Notes: generated by a model from the sequence alone, not told the origin. A stretch of 64,000 nt of DNA from Penicillium oxalicum (GCF_001723175.1 NC_064650.1:4774001-4838000), one strand, 5' to 3'. Shown: positions 48,836 to 60,468, numbered from the stretch's first letter. Numbers and translations are program-made.

Positions 48836-49925
48836 GATGTGTGTGTGTGTGCTTTGGTTGTGAGAGCTGTTGGTACAGATTCAAATATGGGAGAGATTCC
48901 AAGTTCCCAAAGGCTCCGAGGAAATGGGATGGCGGCTTCTTATAAGACACGTGCAAATCCACGCCCAGGATGATCCGACCAACTCCGCAATCAGCAGTTG
49001 GAGGGGTCTTTCAGCTGACTTCTGTGTAATCCGGTCATTTCATAGCGCCCACCAGGACCCAAGATTCCGAACTTTCTCACGTCTCGTATGGGTTCCCTGA
49101 TCCTGACAGTGGGCGAGATGTGGCGCAGTCGTCATTGCTGAGTGGGCACGCGGCCGTGGGAGGCTTGGCATTCTGGTTTCCATAGTAAGCGTGGACCGCG
49201 ACTGGAGGGATCTCGAGTGGAATGGCGGCGAAACGATGGAAGATGATGAAGGTCCATCTTCTCGTCCAATCAACGCGGTCGAGCACAGCCCTGTGCGAGT
49301 GGGGGCCACCGTTCGTGCTGAGCTCATCAGCAATCACGTCACGCCCAGCCCTATCGGCGGTCTGAACTCGGGGGACATGGTCGCTCCGTCTGGTGTCGAA
49401 GACGTCCAGCTACAGGGGTCAACCAAAAAGAAGAATGGAAATTGAGGTGACCGCGAGGTTCATGTCATTCTTGCGATGAATATGTATGTATCTATCAGGT
49501 GATCATGCACCGTCTCCTGGGTCATGAACATCATGTGGGCGCCAATCATCTCGGAAGCAGGAGAAGGGAGAAAGCACGAGAGGAAGGGACAGACACGGAA
49601 GCAATTACACGTATCAAGATGCATCGAGAAGACTGAATCAACAAGTCGAAAATGAAACGGGGGCAAGGTCGAAAAAGAAAAAAGAAAAGCACGAGGGGGA
49701 CGCATCAAGGAGAGGAACATGAAGGTCGGTCAGTTCACACAGTAAAAAGGAAGAAGAAGATCATGACCATGAAATAGAGACACACGATACAAATCCTGTC
49801 CAGATCGTCACCATTAGGTATATTCGTAAAACATTCAATTCATTCATCAAAAAAAAGTCAATCAGGTCATCTCAATCATGGATCCGGTGGCCGGGGGGGG
49901 ATATCGTTTCAAATTAGTGGGTTGT
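48836..49925. other. Annexin promoter and 3' region of the methyltransferase-like gene
   Basis: The TATA-like element and leader of the annexin gene occupy the first 150 bases. The rest is AG-rich near 49,620-49,760 with no supported gene. Confidence 0.55.
48939..48946 (-). promoter_or_regulatory. TATA-like element of the annexin gene
   Basis: The palindromic CTTATAAG lies about 105 nt upstream of the annexin ATG, with CACGTG next to it at about 48948-48953. The spacing is reasonable for a fungal TATA box; not tested. Confidence 0.45.
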
Positions 49926-52900
49926 TTACACACTGGCGGTGCGTCGTTTTTGACTCGGTTTTTGTGCATATGCGATCAGCATTCGGAAACCAGTTCCGCG
50001 CTTCTGGCACTCGCGAAGAACCTTGCGGTCATTCCACAGGCTGCGATCGCTCGGGTCCAGGTGATGAAGAGCCGGCTCTTCATAGCACTTGGTATACCAC
50101 CAGCGACCGACGCGAGCCACGATCTTGGCAATCGATTCGTCGTTTGCCGCGGAGGGAGAGGGATCCGAGAGAAGATCACCCAGAGAGAGATTGTCCTCGA
50201 ACGGGGAACCAGGGTTCAGTGGATTTGATACGGGAGTCTCGGTGGACGGGGTAGTTGTCAGGGTGGCGGTGGAGGTGGAGGTGGTAGTGGTCCCTGCGGA
50301 CGCCGATAAGGACTTGTTCGAGGAAGAGGTCGTCGATCCTGACGACCTGACGACCATGCCCGCAACGGGAATGCGAACCATGCACCGACGCAGATTGTCA
50401 AACCCTTGGGTGCCAATGAGCCGTTGAATGCTGTCGCTGGCGGGTTTGAGGCTGATTCCGGAATCGGCCAGGTACGTGGTCTCCTTCAGTCGTCGGACAG
50501 CTTTACGAGTGCGAGCACCCATGTTGACCAGGTCCCGGTCGAGAAGACTCATCTCCAGATATCCACCGGAGCGTAGCACGCGGCGACATTCTTGGATGAT
50601 ATTGCTCTGCACCGCCTCCGAGCTGGCAGCGGGAAATCGCAAGACTGCAACGGTGAAATAGTCTTTCGGGAAAGGTAGCGGGTTCTGTAACCCGGCATGG
50701 TAGACGGTATGGTGGTTGGCGGGAGGTTGCCAGGCGGCCGGATGAGGAACGGCTGTTGAGACAGGCCGCCCACTGAGGCTGTAGACCTCGGCGTCCGGGT
50801 ACGTGAGAGAGCAATAGAAAGACCAGTCATCATTGCCCAGCCCATCGATCACGAGGATTCTTCCATAAGTGCCAGACTTGACGTGATTATGCGCGGGACT
50901 GAAAAGAACCCGCCCAAAGGAGAGCCACCGACTGGTCATGAGAGAGGCAGATCGCATATTGATGTGAGTGACGGCATCCCACTCGCGCTCTGAGCAGCCC
51001 GGAAACTCTCTTCCAGCGTGCTTCTTGGAGTTGGGAGGGTGTGTAGCGGCAAGTGATTGAAGAAAGTTGGATTGTTGCTCCTGGACAGGGTCTAGTGAAG
51101 GCTGCGTAGGATGCTGTACCGGACTATACATGACATCAGGGTCGCCATAGCTTGCAATGAGATTGCTGTAGGATGCTTGGGTCGATGGTGCGAGCGGCTC
51201 ATCCAGAGCTGAGACAATTGTCGACCGACGCACATAGGTCGGATCCTCGTCTTCGGAAGTGCTGGAAGCCTCGTCAATTGAGGCAGGGAGTGGCTGGTGA
51301 GCTATTGTATGATTCAGCCCATCCTGCAGGGCCCGGCTAGCTGTAGTCGCCTTCTCAAATCGGTCACTCTGCTGGGCCATATTGCACTCTTCGGAAGCTG
51401 GCTCTTTGGAAGCTGGCGTCTCGGGGGAGAGGACGTGATCGATGAGATCGTCATACTCGTTCCATACCTCATCTTCGGTTGGTGCAGTTCCCGGTTGAGG
51501 TGGAACGGCGGTAACTGCGGCGGTAGCCTCCGAGCTCGCGGATGATGAGATGGATCCCTTGTGTGGAGAGAATTGAAGAAGTTCGCCAGAAACAAAAGGG
51601 CCAGCCAAAAACTCCAAAGCGCTTACGGCTTCCGGGGCACTGAAGGCTGGGTTAAATCCGTGGCCCCACTCACCGGGCTTGCTCGGGCTGTGAGTCCATG
51701 AAAGCCCTCCCAGCGGATTGTGACTGTTTGGCGCATCGACCCATGGGGCAACCACAGACGGTGACTCTGCAACGCTGAAAGGCCGAGAAAAGGACTGCAT
51801 GGCCGGCATATGGTGTCTGTCCCGCCTGGAGACGACTTCCGGGATGCGACCCACGGAGGCAAGTCGCTGCGGTCGTTGGACGATGTGACCAGCGTGGGGG
51901 TCCATTAAACTGACATTCTCCAGGCCTGGCAGTATCTTTGGCAAAATTTGAGTGGATGGTCCAGTCTCACTGCGGATTACGAGAGGTGGCTGCAGCTGCG
52001 TCGAAGGATGCCGTTTCTTAAGGTCAAGATTTGGGGGTGCCTGGATCGGCATGGCGTAGTTCTCTTCTTCCGTGGGAGGAGAGCTCTCAATCTGACCGAG
52101 GATGTCATCGAGCTCGTCGGAGTCGGTGTCTACCAGGGCATAGTGCGCAATGGGGCGACGTTTCAGCACAGGGGAGATTGCCGCATGCAAGTGGGCTGTT
52201 TGTAAGGGAGTGGGCACTTTGGTGTCTGTAGCATCGACAGATTCACTGCTCCGACCTCTCTGGAAGAGGTTCCATCGAGAAGGTCTCTCTTTTTTGATCT
52301 GCGTGGAATCGCTTTTTGTCGCATTCTCTTGATGGGCAGGTGCAGTAGGCGCGGCCTTCGCTCCCGGCAAGATAATAGTACTCGAGGTGTTACCGGACAA
52401 TGCAGTGCTAGTTGTGACGGCGCCAGGGAGCGAATAGAATCCAGATTGGTTTTTTGTTGTAGGAACAGGCATGCGAGAACGCGATGCTCGGCGCTCAGAA
52501 GGCGGTTGAGTAGGCCGATTCTTCCTGCTTACTGATGGGTTCCCTACCTCGCCGGCTGGGTCCAAATCACTAGAGGTCCCGATGGACGCTGCCAGAGATT
52601 CCGCCGACTGAACAGTAGATGGGGTGAGGGTAGCTTGCCGGGGGAGGTTGGACGAGGTCGCGCTCATGCTGCTGATACTTTGTTCACTCACAGTCCGCGA
52701 TAGGGCTGCACCGTCCATACCCCCGCCACTGATGATTACAGGCTCGAGACGACTAGAAAGAAATTCATCCAAATTAACATCTGGTCGACTGGAAGAGGTG
52801 CTCCCTTTTCGGCTTGTGACCGAGTGAGATGTGCTTCTGGTTGTGCTGGTCGAGCGCGCCCTCGCCCCACTTGCACTACTGGAGCTCGGCTTGCGGCCGC

Positions 52901-54602
52901 GTTGAGAAGAATACTTCCCATACCCTTCGTGGCCAGTTCCCGCGGCCGGCCCTTTTCTCGTCGCCCGAGCCTTGTCGTCGGAGTCGGCCTCCGAGGTGTT
53001 TCTAGACTTTCTGGAGAAGAAGCCGAATCTTTTTGGTGCGTTCGGTGGGTTGGCGTGGGCAGCCTCGAGGGGAAGCTCCTTGGCCAAAGTTTTTGGTACT
53101 TTTCGAACGAGCGGTGGGGAGCTAATCTCTCCAGAAGGCCGTCGAGAGAGATTTTTGGTCAAAGGGAGCGAATCCGTGGAGACCAGAGTAGACTGAGACA
53201 AGGCGTTCCGATTTGCCTCTATGGACTCTCGCCTTTTGTGTCCTGTCGATCGGAGATAAGGCAGGTTGCTTCGAATCACAGGTGAGCTTTCCAAATCCAG
53301 TTGGTGTGTGCCTTCACGACTTGGTCGAGGAGGTGTTTGTGGGACACTTGGTCCGGCCGCTCTCGTTACGGATAGCGATCTTGTTCGTTGTAGACTGAGA
53401 AGTTCGCGCTCCACTTGTTCAACCTCTTTCTTTGCCACATCGATATCAATATCTGGATTCCTAGATGGACCATCTCTGGGCGGACTGCATTCGGTCAATT
53501 GTTCCTGTTGCGACGGACGGCCTAAGTGCCCATCATCACTGTGGGCAGTCTCTTCGCGACTGCTTTGGCTACCTCCAGTTTGGATGGTTGCTGAGGCTAG
53601 TCCCAGAGATCTCCGTGGTAGGCCTGATCTCTGGGGCTTCGAACCTGGTCGCTCTATGGGAGCGTTCTGAGGACTGATGGGAGTGGATGAGGGTGAGAAG
53701 AAAGGAAGTCGGCTCTGAGATGGGCTAGGCTGTCTCATCCGACTGAACTTGGACGAGTTGGTGATCCCCGGAGAATAGGACGACAAGGAAGTTGGGGTTG
53801 AGCCTCGACTCCAAATGCTTGGAACGCCGGGAGATTCGGAATAACGAGTCGAAGGTGTGTCCGCAGAAGGATAGTGAGTTGCAGGAGGAAGAGGTATGCT
53901 TTGCAAATGAGCAGTCGTGCGAAGACTTGCCAGCTCAGCCGGCTCCTGAACCTTCTGGGCTTGCCGTGACAGAGGGTCTGGTATCTCCGCCTTGCCGTGA
54001 TATCGAGGTGGTTCCTTGAGAGGTGCAGTCAGAGGCGTCGCTGTTCTCCTATCCCCCGACTTGATGGGTGGAGCCGATGACGGGATGACTAGGCTCAGTT
54101 TCTGTGATGCATTGTGTCCCGCGTGTGTCCCGATCGTGGGTGCCTTGCGGCGTAGAACATTACGTGTGCGTTTGGGTCCAACGATCGCCGGAGCTGAGTG
54201 ATTTGATGTAAATGGGGAGGGTGTCGTCAAATCGGAACTGGAGAGTGACGAGGGTATTGACGAGGCGGGAGTGTGCGGCGACACTGTCGATGCTGGAGAT
54301 GAGAGGGATCTTGTCCCCTCAATGCTAGGACGTGGAAGCAGTGATAGTCTCTGAGTCGGATGCGGGACAGAACAGTTGACTGAAGGCAAGGCAGTAATTG
54401 CTCTGGATGGATCGTCCACCACAGATGCCGCCAAGACTCTATCTTTTCCCGTCCAGGCCGCAGTCGGTTTTGCTGCTTGGGACCGAAGTGTGCGCAGACT
54501 TTGAGTGGAAGCGGAGGTGTTGAAGCTAGGACGCGACAGTTTTCCGGGGACGAGAGAATCATTTGATGGGGCACGACGGCCCCCATGGCCATAAGTCGAC
54601 AT
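49926..54602 (-). CDS. Very large low-complexity protein with C-terminal class I methyltransferase-like domain, 1,558 aa
   Basis: A single uninterrupted ATG-to-stop frame of 1,558 residues. About 1,150 N-terminal residues are Ser/Thr/Pro/Arg-rich and mostly disordered, with dozens of SP/TP and RxxS sites and one short coiled stretch near residues 390-410 (EQVERELLSLQRTRSLSV). From about 1,215 a folded domain appears. It has a Rossmann-like motif (YGRILVIDGLGNDDWSFY, from 1,246), an acidic second strand end (DAEVYSLSG), a motif-IV-like YFTVAVLRFP, and IIQECRRVLRSGGYLEMSL, typical of methyltransferases of the UbiE/Methyltransf_11 type. The glycine loop is D-G-L-G-N instead of the usual D-x-G-x-G, so S-adenosylmethionine binding is not assured. 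Thr/Ser-rich linkers interrupt the C-terminal part. Substrate unknown; a regulatory or scaffold role with a degenerate catalytic domain is possible. Confidence 0.85.
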   Translation of the reverse strand: MSTYGHGGRRAPSNDSLVPGKLSRPSFNTSASTQSLRTLRSQAAKPTAAWTGKDRVLAASVVDDPSRAITALPSVNCSVPHPTQRLSLLPRPSIEGTRSLSSPASTVSPHTPASSIPSSLSSSDLTTPSPFTSNHSAPAIVGPKRTRNVLRRKAPTIGTHAGHNASQKLSLVIPSSAPPIKSGDRRTATPLTAPLKEPPRYHGKAEIPDPLSRQAQKVQEPAELASLRTTAHLQSIPLPPATHYPSADTPSTRYSESPGVPSIWSRGSTPTSLSSYSPGITNSSKFSRMRQPSPSQSRLPFFSPSSTPISPQNAPIERPGSKPQRSGLPRRSLGLASATIQTGGSQSSREETAHSDDGHLGRPSQQEQLTECSPPRDGPSRNPDIDIDVAKKEVEQVERELLSLQRTRSLSVTRAAGPSVPQTPPRPSREGTHQLDLESSPVIRSNLPYLRSTGHKRRESIEANRNALSQSTLVSTDSLPLTKNLSRRPSGEISSPPLVRKVPKTLAKELPLEAAHANPPNAPKRFGFFSRKSRNTSEADSDDKARATRKGPAAGTGHEGYGKYSSQRGRKPSSSSASGARARSTSTTRSTSHSVTSRKGSTSSSRPDVNLDEFLSSRLEPVIISGGGMDGAALSRTVSEQSISSMSATSSNLPRQATLTPSTVQSAESLAASIGTSSDLDPAGEVGNPSVSRKNRPTQPPSERRASRSRMPVPTTKNQSGFYSLPGAVTTSTALSGNTSSTIILPGAKAAPTAPAHQENATKSDSTQIKKERPSRWNLFQRGRSSESVDATDTKVPTPLQTAHLHAAISPVLKRRPIAHYALVDTDSDELDDILGQIESSPPTEEENYAMPIQAPPNLDLKKRHPSTQLQPPLVIRSETGPSTQILPKILPGLENVSLMDPHAGHIVQRPQRLASVGRIPEVVSRRDRHHMPAMQSFSRPFSVAESPSVVAPWVDAPNSHNPLGGLSWTHSPSKPGEWGHGFNPAFSAPEAVSALEFLAGPFVSGELLQFSPHKGSISSSASSEATAAVTAVPPQPGTAPTEDEVWNEYDDLIDHVLSPETPASKEPASEECNMAQQSDRFEKATTASRALQDGLNHTIAHQPLPASIDEASSTSEDEDPTYVRRSTIVSALDEPLAPSTQASYSNLIASYGDPDVMYSPVQHPTQPSLDPVQEQQSNFLQSLAATHPPNSKKHAGREFPGCSEREWDAVTHINMRSASLMTSRWLSFGRVLFSPAHNHVKSGTYGRILVIDGLGNDDWSFYCSLTYPDAEVYSLSGRPVSTAVPHPAAWQPPANHHTVYHAGLQNPLPFPKDYFTVAVLRFPAASSEAVQSNIIQECRRVLRSGGYLEMSLLDRDLVNMGARTRKAVRRLKETTYLADSGISLKPASDSIQRLIGTQGFDNLRRCMVRIPVAGMVVRSSGSTTSSSNKSLSASAGTTTTSTSTATLTTTPSTETPVSNPLNPGSPFEDNLSLGDLLSDPSPSAANDESIAKIVARVGRWWYTKCYEEPALHHLDPSDRSLWNDRKVLRECQKRGTGFRMLIAYAQKPSQKRRTASV

Positions 54603-57600
54603 GGTGTGACGCTACCAGGAGAGTTGAGACTCCGGTGATTGGAGTTCGATTTCAGTATGGTTCTCATCCGCGTAGGGCCTTTTCTTTTATTTTCTTTTCT
54701 TTTCTTTTGGCTTGTGTTGCCAGTTGAGGCAGACTGTTGGTGATCAACGGACAATGTATTTGAGCCCCCGTACGCTCCTCGGCTTGTAACACATGAATCA
54801 GAAAGCTCACATTGAACGTGCAATGAGAAAATGGAGTGAAGCCACGAGAATCGGAATTTAGACCATTGAAATTCAAACGCGGGTCGACAAAAAAAGGGTT
54901 GAGATTCGAATTTAAAGAACCGTGATGCGGACGGTGGACTGGCGGACGTCCAGAGAGTGTGTACCTCCAGCGGTAGGAGCAGTAAGAGTAGTAAATCGTA
55001 CTATCCAGCCACGTGCGATCATGAATCATTCAATCCGCGCCAGCGTCATGTGACAAAGAATGTCAATGTGCTTCGCAGTAAGGGGGAAGACAGGGGCCAT
55101 TAAGCACGAGACATTGAACTGCCATCAATCGGAGCAGATCTTAGATAGATAAACGAAGGACATTCACCGAGATGCAACTCGTGCGAGCGGATCACCACGC
55201 AACGGCGGGAGAGCTGCAGCTGCTTCGCCACAGACTGGAGCCGTGTGGCGGAGAAAACTCTTAGGACTGTCCCACTTGCCTCGGCCACGTCAGAAGCAGA
55301 CAAGCCAGACAAGTGGAGAGGGACAACACACCGTGGACGATGAACGAGTTTGGACAGCTTTCAGGAACGACGGAGTTGCAGCTCTCAAAATCTGAGGGTT
55401 CAATATGGTCAGAGGAGTAAATACTTTGGTCGACCATGGGACGCAGTACCGGAAAGGGCCCCGAGAGCCTGTTGACTGGGATCCACCATGCCCCTCTCTC
55501 TCTCTCCTTTTCCTCTGCTCTCTCCTTTTCTTTATTTAAGCGGGGAAGTGGAATTCTTCATATCTGAGAAGTAATTTGGTCCATTTGAATTCTCCGACTC
55601 GATTGTCTGGAGCACGTCAAAAGGTCGAATGCGATATGATAGGGTGTTGGGGGTCCATGGATGTGACCATTCGCGGTGGGGGCCTCGATTGTAGAGTGAG
55701 AAAACCTCGCGAGGACACGATCATTGGTCCCGGGCACGGTGACCAGGGCCAGTCGAGACTGCATGAGCGCTAGGGTCTAGTCCACCCACTCCAATGAAGA
55801 CGCAGTGTCTACCACAGCACGCAGCCAAATTGGAAAAAGAAAACAGGAAAAACAAGAAAGGAAAAAAAAAGAATCAAAAAGATCCCGCAAAACACCTCTT
55901 CAGATCATTCTCCAATTCTGAATCAATGGTGAATGGAAAGAGCCTTCTTCTGCAAGAATCGAGGCCCTTCCGATGGCCGCTAGACCCGCGGAACTTGGAA
56001 GTGAACATCCGCGCATGGAGATCCATACTGTGTAGGTACTAGACACTGAGGCAGTCAGGCACAGCGATGAGGTCTGGAAGCGATTCAAACCCAAGGTTCA
56101 AGTGTCTCTCTACCCAGCTTGTCCTGGTATCTACGGATAGGTGCTGCTCTCGTTGGTTCGATGTGGCCCGTCTCCGTCTGTGCTGCGAGTGGCCAGATGC
56201 TGAGTGGAATTCGGGACGCTGTAGTGACCGCACGGGCGCTGGAGACCTGCTATCTTCCCTCAGTACCCAGTGGTAGCAGCCCGTTCAAGCGAGTTGGCAC
56301 CGAGCACCGCCTATCGAGTGTTGAATCCTGCCCCGATCCAGAATGGATACATGGTCGCAGACCGCAAAAGTTGCCGCTGTTCCACGCCTTCTTAAGCAGG
56401 CTACTGACTCGTCCAATACAGAACTAGAGGAATGAACGAGCCACCAGCAAGAGGCGGCCGGTGCGCACGACTATTGTCCAAGAGGAGCAGGCGTCTGAAT
56501 TCGATGGCCGCTCGCATCCGCCGGATATCAGCTGATCTACGCAGTACTGTGAACTGGTAGTGTAAACTCTCCAGTGTAAAGTATACCACGTAGCCTGCAT
56601 TACGATCCCATCATACACACTCAAGATCGTTGTCACAGATCGACTGTGCCAGTCTCTCTCGGTGCGGGTATCGCCGAAAGTCGAGAGCCGCAGAAGGAAA
56701 GTCCTCACCGCACGGGATATGTGGAAGTCTGCCTCATCCGGGTCGCCTCATTTCCAACGAATCAATCGGAGACGCCGACAGAGAATTGACTAGGACACAC
56801 CGTCAATTCCATTCTTTCTACGGTACCGATCGAATATCTGAGTGATAACACCGACGATTTGACAAGAAAATACCGAGGTCAAGTATCTCTTAATTGACCA
56901 TTTGTTGCTGATCTTGTTCAACGATTCTGGTCTATTCGCACACCAGAGCCTTTGTATCCTTTTCTAGATCCGCAGCATTGATAGCTCGTTGTAGACACCG
57001 GTACACAAAGAGACAGTCCGGTAGCCAACCGCTCATGTACCTACCGTTGTAAATAGTACTTATTTATGTACCACTAACACACTACAAAGTACTTACAATG
57101 TAACATGTACTCTGTACGAACTCAACCCTCGTCTGGAGAAAAGTGCTACCTCGGAATGTCACTTCAATTCGCCACCCACCGTACCAATACCTGGAGTTGT
57201 GTACTCGATACTTGATTCGAACAGTCAAACAGAATTCAAACCAGTCTCAATTCCATCTCTCAAGACTCTGTCTCTGAAATGACAATGGACATGTGGATTT
57301 GTATTTGGTCGCAAGTCTGGTACGGTCAAAAGGCCCGTCCCGAACCTCTCCACCACCGTTTGGACTCAGCTCAGTCGTGAACCATGGACCATCCTTCCGC
57401 AAGAGAAAACAAAAATCTCCACGTGACAATTCATGAACTCCTGTTTTTCTATCTCTCTTTTATTTCAAATGCCCACACAGCTGACATTCGTCTGGGGCGT
57501 TTCTGCTCGTCTTGAAAACCTTGATCTTTTTGGTCAAGCTCAGGTTAGGAAAGGTTCTACTGGCTGGACGTTGGCACGTTGGTCACCATAACCTCTATTG

Positions 57601-58869
57601 GTCAATGTAAAATCTTTGGTGAATTATGAAAAGTGTAACGCCATTCTCGATCCTACTGTATCGAGCCTCTCATTTGAGAAATCTAGCTTGAATAGCTCCC
57701 CTTCTTGAACTCTTGCAGCAGGCGCCATTCCAGCATGGCTGCGTGAGGATTAGTTTTCTACCCGATCTGGCAGTGAGAAGGGCCCCTGCATCACTACTGA
57801 CAATAGAGCTACCGTACGTCCGACCCAAGCTGAGGAAGATTCGACGTTGCTCTCCCAGCGGCTCGTTCAGAGAAAAGGCCACAGCCATGGGGTTCTAAAA
57901 ACAGCAACGCGGGCGTTCCATTCGCCAGCCACGTCCTCGATCCAAGTGGGGCCCAGCGCTAAGCAGGGCTGATGGTCAAGGTCTCTCTGACAAATGAGAG
58001 TTCAAGTCGACCATATCGTAGCAGTGAGCAACTTCGCACTGAAACGATCTTCAGTGACGGGCGGGATCACCTTCCCTGGAAAGAAGAAGGGCTCCTGGGG
58101 AAAAATAGAGCCTTCGGTTTGTACCCCGAGGCTGGGGGAATTCGGTATATTGTTAAATTTTTATCTCAAGTTCAAGCTCTCCTCAGGGTGTGCTGCCAGA
58201 AAGCGGTTCCTCGGTCGCTTCATGGTAATTCAGAAATGTCGATTAAATGCCGTTGTGGCTTGAGAAGCCCATCTTCCATTGGGAACTGGTCGGGCCCTTG
58301 CCGCATAGACCGCAGGCTAATGCACACTTCAGCTGGCTCGTGAAGAACAGAATCAAGCAAAGTTGGAGACCTGCTCCTCTTCATGACCTCAATGCTAAGG
58401 GACACCGGATATTGCAACTTGGAAGTTCTCAACCAGTTGCGAATTGAGTCGGGGGGGTTACACGTGTCCACCCAATGCAAACACCTGAAATATGAAAGTT
58501 CTATCAATGGGTCGATACGTGCCAATTACCGACATAGTCACCGCAGCTGTCTTTTTCTGTCGACGATTCGACCCCCGTTTCCATATCAGGCAAACGATGT
58601 TTAGGCCTTTGAAGGTTCACGGTCTGACCAAAACTTTACCGAAACCTTCGATTTGAAGAGACGAATGGATAAAAAAAAGTATTTGAAAATTTGATTTGAG
58701 TGGCATATCCTCAGAAGTCTCGGATTTGCATCGTGGGAGAAAGAGAAACGCCAGCGTGAAATAGAAAAGAGAGAAGGGAAGATCGGATTAGCGAGACGAC
58801 GACGAGAGGTGTCGGACGGATCGATCATGTAGTGAGATGGCAAAAGCAACAGGGACTCAAGCCCCGTCT
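54603..58869. other. 4.3-kb intergenic region, no supported gene
   Basis: The first 400 bases are the leader of the methyltransferase-like gene, including TTTTC repeats near 54,680-54,710. A CT-rich stretch with TATTTAAG at about 55,491-55,542 resembles a plus-strand core promoter, but no convincing plus-strand coding region follows. The rest holds only short overlapping frames. Confidence 0.5.
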
Positions 58870-59763
58870 TTAACTCGCGGCAGCGAAGCGCTTCTTGCGG
58901 GCTTCCATTGCAAGACGGTCCTTTTCATCCAATGGCTTCTGCTGCGTTGATTGCTGTCCGGCCTTGGTGGGGTTGCCTCCGCCGTTGCGATTCTGTGCAC
59001 CATCTGCACGACGGTTACGATTGCGACCAACATCGCGTCTCTTGCCTCCTCGACCAGCTTGCTCGGTGCGGCCTCGCTTACGGGAGCGCTCGTCGGGGAG
59101 GGCTTCGTCCAAGCCCTTCACCCCAACACTGGCGGCTGGCTCACTTGTAGCCCCAGTACCAAAGCGCTTAGCTCGCTCCAGTTGCTTTTGTGCCTCCTTA
59201 AGTGCAGTCTCATCATCTTCCACGATGCCGAACTTCTCGGCTCGCTTCTTGCGCTTTTCCAACTCTACCTCCAGCTCAGTGGCGGGAAGGCCACGCGTGT
59301 AGTCCACCACCGGCTTCTCCTCGGCCTTTGTTTCGGTCCCAGCTTCAGCGGCATTGGTCTCGGGGGCAGCTGCAGAGTCGACAGCACCGGTCGATTCCAC
59401 CTTCAGATCATTGGTGGTAGCAGGGTCGATGTCAAGTTGTTGGTTGGGAACAGCGACAGGGTTGGCTACTGGGCCCTTGCCGCCAGCAGCAATGGCAGTC
59501 GCAGAAGCCTCCGTGGAAGGTTTGGCGGTCTCTGTGGGAACATCGTCATCCCAGTCGATGACATCGTCAGCGACCGCGTCGGGTTTAGCAGTCTCAGTCG
59601 ATGCCGTAGCGGGAGCAGGCGCAGCAGCCTCTCCGGATTTCTTTCCATCGTCTTCTTGGAGACGAGCAACAAGATCAGCTTTCTTGCCGGTGTGAGGGAG
59701 TGATCGAGATTTGAGGATCTCAATCAGCTCAGCGTTGGTTTTCTTGCCGTAATCAGTGGCCAT
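58870..59763 (-). CDS. SAP-domain RNA-binding protein, Tho1/SARNP-like, 297 aa
   Basis: A single exon from ATG at 59763 to TAA. A SAP domain occupies about residues 6-40 (NAELIEILKSRSLPHTGKKADLVARLQ split over two helices). A low-complexity Ala/Thr/Glu linker carries IDWDDDVP near 69-76. The Tho1/MOS11-type motif lies at about 158-202 (GLPATELEVELEKRKKRAEK, ending ERAKRFG). The basic Arg/Gly/Asn-rich tail (about 226-265) suits nucleic-acid binding. The yeast Tho1 and human SARNP families bind RNA or DNA and link transcription elongation to mRNP assembly and export with TREX/Sub2. Length and domain order match the family. Nuclear location is inferred from the basic tail. Confidence 0.93.
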   Translation of the reverse strand: MATDYGKKTNAELIEILKSRSLPHTGKKADLVARLQEDDGKKSGEAAAPAPATASTETAKPDAVADDVIDWDDDVPTETAKPSTEASATAIAAGGKGPVANPVAVPNQQLDIDPATTNDLKVESTGAVDSAAAPETNAAEAGTETKAEEKPVVDYTRGLPATELEVELEKRKKRAEKFGIVEDDETALKEAQKQLERAKRFGTGATSEPAASVGVKGLDEALPDERSRKRGRTEQAGRGGKRRDVGRNRNRRADGAQNRNGGGNPTKAGQQSTQQKPLDEKDRLAMEARKKRFAAAS

Positions 59764-60204
59764 CTTGTCGGTATTGGTAGGTGAGTAGGGTGGTGTAGGA
59801 ATTGCGCCGCGAGAGCGGATAGCCGCTTTTCAATTATCGTAGGGAGACTTCAAAGAGCGAAATTTCCTAATTTCTCATAGCGTGACAGTGTTGCAGGGGC
59901 GGATTGATGGAAGTGACAGGTGATGATGCGTCTCCTCGCGACGGAGGCGCGCCCCAAGGGCAGCTTCGCGTTACTGGCCTGGGGATTATCACGTGGTACG
60001 ACAGGTAGCTGCCTTGGGTGAATGTTGGGCCTGAGGCATGAGTATGCCCGCAACTTGCCTGCCATCGGACTCTACTACACCAGATGTGCTAGTTATACAG
60101 CACATGTATGATCTTCCTACAGATCAAACGTTGATAAATGTCGACACAATTTTGAGAGGGCTCTTTACCAGAAGGCACTTACTTAGCCGAATCTATAGCT
60201 AATC
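59764..60204. other. Promoter region of the Tho1-like gene
   Basis: No gene was seen. AT-rich leader sequence lies directly upstream of 59763. Confidence 0.5.
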
Positions 60205-60468
60205 TCACTTAAAATCTGGACACCTTGATACGACCTTCCCAATTGCTTTCAATGGTTTTCCGTCCCGAACCTCATCGATATCTATTCCCTCATAATAAGC
60301 TTCTGGATCGAGTCTTTGGTGCTTGTAGATGAGAGGTAATATCTTCCTTCCATTACAGGTCAAGGCAAAACTTGAAGCCAGCAAAGCTATGGATAGCGTG
60401 ACAAGACCTCCGACCACATACCTTTTTCTGTTAGCGCCGTGTTCAACCGACAAAGATCCTGGACGCAT
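60205..60468 (-). CDS. Tiny putative single-pass membrane protein, 87 aa
   Basis: ATG-initiated and stop-terminated. A basic N-terminus (GANRKRY) is followed by about 22 hydrophobic residues (VVGGLVTLSIALLASSFALT, about 19-38). A charged C-terminal half follows (HQRLDPEAYYEGIDIDEVRD). The pattern fits a small mitochondrial or endoplasmic-reticulum membrane protein. No family was recognised and nothing else supports expression, so it may be a chance frame. Confidence 0.4.
   Translation of the reverse strand: MRPGSLSVEHGANRKRYVVGGLVTLSIALLASSFALTCNGRKILPLIYKHQRLDPEAYYEGIDIDEVRDGKPLKAIGKVVSRCPDFK

Noticed and set aside
58951..59703. 250-codon plus-strand open frame
   Set aside because: Antisense of the Tho1-like gene, with composition dictated by its Ala/Lys/Glu-rich codons.
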